In this document: positions 33,801 to 37,368 of the stretch, in pieces
How positions within the stretch are numbered: the stretch's first letter is position 1
Layout of the letters: each line of letters starts with the position of its first letter
Assembly: GCA_025453525.1 (NCBI GenBank)
Contig: JALOQD010000005.1
Location: 1 to 37,368, forward strand
DNA length: 37,368 nt
From: Myxococcota bacterium
GTDB lineage: Bacteria > Myxococcota_A > Polyangia > JAAYKL01
Direction of reading: 5' to 3'
The notes under the pieces: generated by a model
The model's database searches: none
What the model saw: only the letters and a program-made list of their open reading frames with translations
What the model was told of the DNA's origin: nothing
Translations under genes and position numbers: made by a program

Positions 33801-34947
33801 GCTCGCGCCAACCCAGGAGAAAGGCTCGGCGCGCGAGGTGAGCATCCTGGCCGGCTGTCACGAAACGCCGGCTGCGAACCCGTTCACCGCGAGCGCGGTG
33901 AAGCCGCTCGAGGCTCTGAGGAACCGCTTCAGAGCCCCGGCCGAGCGAGCCGAGCTGCGGCGCCTCTTGTACGTCGCCATGACCCGGGCCAAGCATCATG
34001 TGCTCGCCTCTGGCACCTTTACCCGACCAAAGAACGCCGATGCCGTTCACGCCCTCGACGATAGTAGAAAGCGCGCCATATGTCTCGACCAGGCCAAGGA
34101 CTGGGCCACGACGCTGGCCGTGTGTCTGGATCTGGAGCGCGTGAAATCGGCTCTAAAAACCGGGTCTCGCAGCGTGCTTCATGAAACCGACATCGAAATC
34201 ATCACCGTCAAGGAGTGTCCCAAGTTGATCTCGGCCGTGGGGACCGAATCCCGATTGACCGGGCTCGAGCCTTTGGCGAATCCGGCCTGGGTGCCGCTGC
34301 GCAGTCCCCAAATCGACTGGTTGCGGCCATCGGAGGGTGGTCCAGAAACCGTGCCCGAGCCCGTGGGGCAGGTGAAATGGCCAACCGCGGCGCCGCGGCA
34401 TGAAACGCCGTTCGGCTCTGCCGCCCAGGAGGGCACAGCATTCCACGAGATGATGCAGCGCTGGGCCTTCGGCGGTGTGAGCGGTCATCCACTCACGCGA
34501 GAGAGCGCCGCGCAAGCTGCTGGCAATGCCCTGGGAGAGATGCGTCTCGGAGCCATCGACCCTGCGGCCGAGCGGTTGCTCGCGCTGTTCCGCATCGCCC
34601 AAGACCTCAATGCGCCGCTCGTCCGCGAGCTCGAGACAGCCGCCCGCGAAAAGAGGCTCTTCACCGAGCTCCCGCTGCGCTTTCGCGATGAACAGGGTCG
34701 CTGGTTTGACGGCATCATCGATCTGGCCTGGAAGGACGAGCGAGGCTGGCACATCCTCGACTACAAAACCGGAGAGGCGTACCCGACGGCGTCGACGGGT
34801 TTACAAGACAAAACCCTGGCCGAGCACTATGCCCAGGTGGCGCTCTACGCCGAGGGGATCAGGCGCCTGCTGCCCGAAGAGAAAGTAGCCGACTTCGGTG
34901 TGTGGTACGTGGCCTGTGGGCTCGTGGTGCGGTGGGCTCGGTCCTAG
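27898..34947 (+). CDS. Single-chain AddB-AddA (RecBCD-like) helicase-nuclease fusion
   Basis: 2349 aa. The N-terminal half (1 to ~1100) is AddB-like: a helicase-like region ending in VLGGLGENGFPAVP, then a PD-(D/E)XK nuclease with D920-R-I-D923 and D935-Y-K937. Four cysteines suit an Fe-S clasp: C645 in ECPARYF, then C1046, C1055 and C1061. From ~1105 is an AddA-like UvrD-family helicase: AGAGTGKT at 1137-1144, VDESQDTSG with D1510/E1511, FWVGDVKQSIYRFRNAE, LRENWRSGPR, YWQAKGLEWPVVVLPDL, RRLLYVAMTRAKHHV. It ends with a second nuclease, D2275 and D2288-Y-K2290. Known AddAB processes double-strand DNA ends for recombination using two chains; here both are one, in the usual operon order B-A. No AddB Walker A is visible; the AddB half is about 150 residues shorter at its N-terminus than B. 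subtilis AddB. No stop or shift separates the halves. Start is fixed by AGGAGG at 27886-27891. Confidence 0.92.
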   Translation: MTCLPRRVVVVRDGRRTAESNLGYRLSVPRLRLPDEPMPSDADAQAAALGWERPPIPEGAVDELDVTGLASPSAWERRYVDWLAAQLGAQVAWETAPHPEAPALSAFGEEVRNRLAGATPWPSPLHIPDGVIVRRADSHRLEAREAAFELRQWLANHGGLESSHRALVLLPHSRLLIDVWRRELNAAGVPCRASTASPLGETALASWVLSLARLRGWSTISPRPLSVLREVLEAPFWSKKRNGLVGTGRLRREALCAVRRPQLTLDQWQAHLDALAGAQEKKSEDEVAQRYGAERAQRLRALRSFTDSLAEVLQGGAGLLDRFRQLLFDKDGTTTQPRLAVPEVVHGRFLQKGKDALTPVLGQLGDILAALVAQEAWAGGLHERLEAGDTLTELLQREMDNKACYRRFEPEQGVTVMPCDLYDGRETDFLVLGGLGENGFPAVPAPPTRHEEQWMESLGLFRDDLRGEPATRWIVSELERQIDIARVAVARCRERLVLSFATQGSGTEVVRPGGLLSLLAGGWEDETWAKPEGSLRDCCAADEIPMYLSDARGAREATSFAVHQDARDLLEGLSADDATGALAARLAATERLKNSLEVDRLRTPGREKLKEPQRQGLTAYNGRLPGPATLPEALSASALSLYGECPARYFLSRVLRLEAPSEASAMPAPHEMGTLLHEAFDRAARQVLESANEWRLTHGEKEGAAQALLDDVLCRVKAELSQLTEEFLAHEPTASPAYLRCLAASWGRAIENWLGQHIQPLCPVEKGPVDEDAEVAQRLAAYESGAAELAAMREQLCELEAAHPSFEAKQQTKANWESYAAQLGVTKKAMAEAWAAWKNGVESGEIFGILGQAQSKKVKSVEEALYALEQARSGVEARRMTQFNCHVAATEAPFGGIDGTPPLSLAVGNGRTVPLHGVVDRIDLDAERRAFAIRDYKSGREQSEKSLTDNLADGCGYFFQVLLYLVSVEQLIREGKLETLRDAGAHHVSLEFLKVNRSSVLWRPNDASDYALQGRSATWTELTRAWIGRHAEGLASGRFDHLPMRCPKEGEKAHCDFSTICPYKPGGRELFRKQAPLPIEKLEASEPRASKKIKGSYAELLPLWSAPSSETIEERRAQHERGQRLAVDLERDVLLSAGAGTGKTYNLVQRYAAAIAAGCRPGQIVCATFTRRAAAEMKHRVRRALLSGEAGSDTGPTDVRQDPRQFRNIVLSLSGAPFLTIDSLAGRVLRELLDIESPDAPRRLEGIDEAAAKEEIRDFVTQRLLDELDRDPDLDVLADRIHVGRLSDLLVAVLLAEEPPWVRQATDVEALAARILADWQRALSDIERAVLQELRGLSLGPLEDALEQALLAGEARPETAAGVRRAIAALRTLQGKGDMESHVTWQVAKTVTEAKVVKTHDGEGLFDAWRPFAAWHNSVADKNTAERVLLEAWIGIEDPLTDPLRWADTTARALLVAHRWRETLEQQLEKTGKLRYRDVEQRALHRLESLDDATAAALRERFPIKHLFVDESQDTSGTQVRLIRRLAEVCQARLFWVGDVKQSIYRFRNAEVDVFEDLVAAMPADSRGSLRENWRSGPRLIEAFNRLFGALLPAQCGPNQVVDIGSAMEYGALTWPADKEDLGPQKEIFGSAHQGIELFAEPGRGYLDDSEDDDKKEVEPESDSEEPWELSPGTASLFVRLAEIVIGVRNKNVWEQDKPPYFAVLASTWSKAESYNEALRRLGVRATIQGGRGLLSTPEVANLLFWLEVAAQRSDTAMVGILRGPGLAMSDAGLYCLRQGYGCGELAQPLSFVHSAQTVTLEPEAALQAWGAVAPTLDTQGLREVLAADAEALSVFQRVWDSTFRDAGARPASELFEQLIEQLGLDAYWRNAAEGGRQAMANLSRFVEHVRELETGRGQTPLELHTCLNSAVGDDGLASGGIEAGVDAEVVVTTYWQAKGLEWPVVVLPDLHQTKTSTLCEGLVPERLLAPTQEKGSAREVSILAGCHETPAANPFTASAVKPLEALRNRFRAPAERAELRRLLYVAMTRAKHHVLASGTFTRPKNADAVHALDDSRKRAICLDQAKDWATTLAVCLDLERVKSALKTGSRSVLHETDIEIITVKECPKLISAVGTESRLTGLEPLANPAWVPLRSPQIDWLRPSEGGPETVPEPVGQVKWPTAAPRHETPFGSAAQEGTAFHEMMQRWAFGGVSGHPLTRESAAQAAGNALGEMRLGAIDPAAERLLALFRIAQDLNAPLVRELETAAREKRLFTELPLRFRDEQGRWFDGIIDLAWKDERGWHILDYKTGEAYPTASTGLQDKTLAEHYAQVALYAEGIRRLLPEEKVADFGVWYVACGLVVRWARS

Positions 34948-35274
34948 AGCTCCTTGCTCTCGCGATTAAATTGATCAAATCACAACTTCGTCCCGGCCCG
35001 ATCCAGAACCCTCCTCACCACCCGCTCCGCATCCCCTGCTCTATCCCCCTCACTCCACCCCATCTCGCAGACCCTGGCGCTAGTCCACTGGCCCTTTACG
35101 CACTCATCCTTGCCGAAGGCTGACGGAGTGCTACTGTCCTCATAGACCGGTGCCGCGGGGCCTGTAGTGGAGGGAACCGGCATGAATGCTGGATTTCCGA
35201 TGACTCGCCAGGCGGCATTAATGGGAAAATAATGCATCATTTTTAGGGGTGCGTACCGAGGAGGAGTTGCGCAG
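34948..35274. other. Intergenic region with decayed fragment and gene leader
   Basis: Between the fused gene and the nuclease-like gene. Beyond the minus-strand fragment at 34980-35240, it holds the leader of the downstream gene with AGGAGG at 35259-35264. No terminator with a clear T-run was found. This is where base composition begins to drop. Confidence 0.4.
34980..35240 (-). pseudogene. Possible C-terminal gene fragment of unknown family
   Basis: About 86 residues read through to a stop at 34980 and look coding: VIGNPAFMPVPSTTGPAAPVYED, DECVKGQWTSARVCEMGWSEGD and RVVRRVLDRAGTKL. The ATG pair at 35235-35240 has no ribosome site, and the open frame upstream runs into the AT-rich nuclease gene on the other strand, where it looks non-coding. 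I suspect the tail of an older gene cut off by insertion of the AT-richer segment. A genuine short gene cannot be excluded, and I do not recognise the family. Confidence 0.32.
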
Positions 35275-36630
35275 ATGACATCATCGAATTTGGTGACTAG
35301 AAGCCAATGGCTACGGACAATAAGGACGCTTGAAAAAGAAGAACTTGAGCTCAGGGCTACATCCCCATCTTGGGGAACGGGACCAGTAGACTTGCTTTCC
35401 GTTTCAAAATGGGCAAATAGGGAGCAAACACACAATAATGTCATTGCATGGCTATTGTCGCCCTATGGTCGACATGGAATGGGCGTACGCTTTTTAAGAT
35501 ATTTCCTTGAAGAAGTTGGTGTCGGTCACGGTTTGAGCGACGAAACACTCGAGGGAACAGTAGTCGAAAGAGAGGTAAAAGGCAAAGAATCAATACAGGA
35601 CATCGTGATCTATCTCTGCAACGGAGAGACAGTTGTAATAGAGACAAAAGTGCATAGTGGTGAGCGTCCAGGCCAGTGGGACGATATTGTTGAAGATTTT
35701 GCAGGAAGAAAGAAGGTTCGTTTCGTTTTTCTCACACTAAAACAAGGAGAACCCCAATCTCTGAAACGCCATAAAATACATATAGAGTGCATTTCATTCC
35801 AGTCTATTTCCAGGGCGCTGAAAAAATGCCTCGATGAATATGAGTCGAAACGCAGGAGCTTAGAGCCACAACCTCTCGGACTAGAAACCATAAGAAACTA
35901 CTATTCGACACTTCTAGATGAGTTGATGGTTTCTGATCAATTCTTCCAGCCAAAGACGTCAATTCCGATCCCCGGAGATATGGCACGTTTCTACCTTAAA
36001 AATGAGGTACAAATAAATGACCTATTCAAAAAGATTTCGCCGGTCGCGCGAGGGGGGGCTGGTGCGAACAGCGCCAGCCTGGAACTGCCTGATAGTGACA
36101 TTCGTCGAATAAAGCAATGGAGGAATCTTCGTTCAGAGATACCCTCAATAGTTCGCACCCTTGGTCGTTCGATTATGGATGAAAAGCGCTTGAAAGCCGG
36201 CCTGGGAAAGGATATTGAAATATTTTGTCACTCAGAATCTAGTAGCCCAAAGATTCTCTTGCTGAAGCCATCATGGCGTCAATCAAAGGGAGAAGTTGTT
36301 GACCACCCCGAAGTCGCCATTGGCGTAGAATGGCAGGAACCTAGTTACACTTTTGAAGAGGCCTACATGGTTGGTGTCTTCTTTCCATCATATGAAACGG
36401 ATTTCGGTGGAAGCCTGAGTAAAAATAAAAACGGTAAAAAGCTATTTGAACTACTAAAAGGCAAAAATGGGTATCGTCACACAAAATGGTGGCCAGCACA
36501 TAGGAGGGCAAGACCATCTGGTGACTACTGGAACAATTTGGAGTCTCTGAGGGAAAGCATTTTCAAGCTATTGCACGAGGAGTGGCAAGCCCATTCTGGA
36601 GATATAGATCGCCTTATTGGTCGCAATTAA
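35275..36630 (+). CDS. PD-(D/E)XK nuclease-superfamily protein (PF14281-like)
   Basis: 451 aa. The N-terminal third matches the PD-(D/E)XK family PDDEXK_4 (PF14281): REQTHNNVIAWLLSPYGRHG (a conserved HN/AWLL segment), GVRFLRYFLEE, then ESIQDIVIYL with D109, VVIETKV with E123 and K125, and GERPGQWDDIV with Q134. This is a complete catalytic set of the D-ExK-Q kind. The remaining two-thirds is unassigned, Lys- and Ser-rich, with a Trp-rich segment (KWWPAHRRARPSGDYWNNL). Base composition is clearly AT-richer than the genes to its left, and it sits next to a broken IS3 element, so I infer horizontal acquisition, possibly a defence or restriction-like gene. The start is firm: AGGAGG at 35259-35264. 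No methyltransferase partner is seen. Confidence 0.85.
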   Translation: MTSSNLVTRSQWLRTIRTLEKEELELRATSPSWGTGPVDLLSVSKWANREQTHNNVIAWLLSPYGRHGMGVRFLRYFLEEVGVGHGLSDETLEGTVVEREVKGKESIQDIVIYLCNGETVVIETKVHSGERPGQWDDIVEDFAGRKKVRFVFLTLKQGEPQSLKRHKIHIECISFQSISRALKKCLDEYESKRRSLEPQPLGLETIRNYYSTLLDELMVSDQFFQPKTSIPIPGDMARFYLKNEVQINDLFKKISPVARGGAGANSASLELPDSDIRRIKQWRNLRSEIPSIVRTLGRSIMDEKRLKAGLGKDIEIFCHSESSSPKILLLKPSWRQSKGEVVDHPEVAIGVEWQEPSYTFEEAYMVGVFFPSYETDFGGSLSKNKNGKKLFELLKGKNGYRHTKWWPAHRRARPSGDYWNNLESLRESIFKLLHEEWQAHSGDIDRLIGRN

Positions 36631-36822
36631 CAGTATTGATGATGTGCCCCCCATCCAACCAAATCTTATCCAAAAAACCTGTTTGTATCCATATGGTTTT
36701 GGAAAGAACTTCTCGGGCCATGGCTTAATCCAAGGACGAGAGGGGACGATCGTCCAAATCGCGTAAAACCGCCTCCACTCACGGAGACCACGCTCTGGCA
36801 CGTAGCACTGCTCATGGTCGAC

Positions 36823-37263
36823 TCACAAGCTCCTTCCTATCCGCTCCAGCACTACGCGCCGCTTCTCCCAGGCGTAGTAGCTGCTGCGCTTCACTCCGAG
36901 AAGCTCACACATCATCCCGACCTCGTACTCGGCCTTCTTCGCCTCGATCACGGCAAATCCTCGTCCTGCTTGGCGAAGAAGGCCGCTGCTTTTTTTTAAG
37001 AAATCTCGTTCCTGCGTCAGCCGCCGGTTTTCACGGCGAAGCCTCACCAGTTCCTGCCGCTCATCCGTAGTCAACGCTCCGGCAGGGCCTTCTCCCGCGT
37101 CAATCCGAGAACGGCTCACCCAGTTCCACAACGTGTTCTCCGGGATACCCAAGTCATCGGCCACCTGCCGAATCGACTGCCCGCTCACGCGTACAAGCTT
37201 CACCGCCTCGGCTCGCTGCTCTGGACTGTACAACCGATGCTGCTTCTTTTCTCTTCCGGTCAT
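36823..37263 (-). pseudogene. IS3-family transposase OrfA joined in frame to a broken OrfB
   Basis: OrfA features: REKKQHRLYSPEQRAEAVK, an HTH (SIRQVADDLGIPENTLWNWV) and a Leu-zipper stretch (LVRLRRENRRLTQERDFLKK). OrfA usually ends here (KKAAAFFAKQDEDLP then stop), and OrfB is reached by -1 slippage on an A-rich tract. In this copy the tract is 8 A long (minus strand, 36990-36997) and OrfA reads straight into the OrfB frame (IEAKKAEYEVGMMCELLGVKRSSYYAWEKRR), so the two are fused by one extra A. OrfB then stops after about 40 residues instead of about 280, and neither alternative frame continues it cleanly. The DDE domain is therefore absent and the element cannot transpose alone. Confidence 0.88.
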
Positions 37264-37368
37264 GTAGACCGTAACCGTTCACCCTACCCCCGAACCGCGG
37301 ATCTCGGGATCTAGGATCGTTTGTTGAAGTTGATTCGTACAACCGCCCGAGATCACGGGCGGATCTGG
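36823..37368 (-). mobile_element. Partial IS3-family insertion sequence at the right edge
   Basis: The transposase relic occupies 36823-37263. To its right, GATCTCGGG (37300-37308) and CCCGAGATC (37346-37354) form a 9-bp inverted repeat with a 37-nt spacer, and GCGGATCT recurs at 37297-37304 and 37359-37366. These could belong to the element's left terminus or to sequence it inserted into. The other terminus is not identified: similarity ends near 36830, and the 36631-36822 spacer has no obvious matching repeat. The element is probably truncated, and its boundary may lie beyond the window. Confidence 0.6.

Noticed and set aside
36568-36801. Trp/Pro-rich minus-strand frame between the nuclease gene and the IS3 relic
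   Set aside because: It overlaps the 3' end of a confident gene on the other strand and has no start signal or known motif. It could be an IS or gene remnant, but nothing supports a feature.
36823-37263. Treating the transposase as an active gene
   Set aside because: OrfB ends about 40 residues in, without the DDE residues, so it cannot encode a working transposase.
1-37368. CRISPR array, tRNA or rRNA
   Set aside because: No regularly spaced identical repeats, cloverleaf-like segments or rRNA-like blocks were found by reading. The only short-period repeat is protein-coding linker at 24.6 kb.

Overview
The window reads as chromosome of a GC-rich Gram-negative bacterium, most likely a myxobacterium-type organism (Myxococcota / deltaproteobacterial lineage). 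The evidence is indirect. One exported protein ends in a tripartite MYXO-CTERM-like sorting tail. There are many lipoproteins with Cys lipoboxes, two of them with long Ser/Thr/Asp linkers. There is a eukaryotic-like kinase gene and a small lipoprotein resembling the periplasmic module of Polyangiales kinases. No rRNA, tRNA or CRISPR was seen.

Layout. 0.1-7.5 kb looks like cell-surface polysaccharide and envelope work: a CpsB/YwqE-type PHP phosphatase, a small lipoprotein, a 1066-aa fusion of a flippase-like membrane domain to an alkaline-phosphatase/sulfatase fold, a DUF4259 protein, and an overlapping pair for a nonulosonic (sialic-like) acid: a short NeuB and a NeuA-KdsC bifunctional protein. 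7.5-14.6 kb holds a small lipoprotein, a lipoprotein with an alpha/beta-hydrolase fold lacking its nucleophile serine, an overlapping pair of a small exported repeat-like protein and a transmembrane pseudokinase, and a polytopic GT-C-like membrane protein. 14.6-19.4 kb holds a DUF1566 relic, an outer-membrane-like protein, and a translationally coupled pair of a lipoprotein and a MYXO-CTERM beta-propeller/Ig protein. 19.4-21.9 kb is an AlgX/AlgJ-like SGNH protein with an AlgI-type MBOAT, a probable O-acetylation pair for an exported glycan. 22-27.5 kb carries an MFS transporter, an orphan larB, a discoidin-like lipoprotein behind a promoter that predicts a leaderless mRNA, and kup.

27.9-34.9 kb is one 2349-codon gene that encodes both halves of an AddAB helicase-nuclease in a single chain, in the order AddB then AddA. 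Beyond it the sequence becomes visibly AT-richer: a decayed C-terminal fragment, a PD-(D/E)XK nuclease-superfamily protein with a strong ribosome site, and a broken IS3-family element running off the right edge. This end looks like accessory, horizontally mobile DNA.

The most noteworthy items are the single-chain AddB-AddA enzyme with a shortened pseudo-helicase and altered Fe-S cysteine spacing, the flippase-phosphatase fusion with Thr in place of the sulfatase Cys/Ser, the set of apparently catalytically dead proteins (pseudokinase and serine-less hydrolase), and the adjacent AT-rich nuclease gene.
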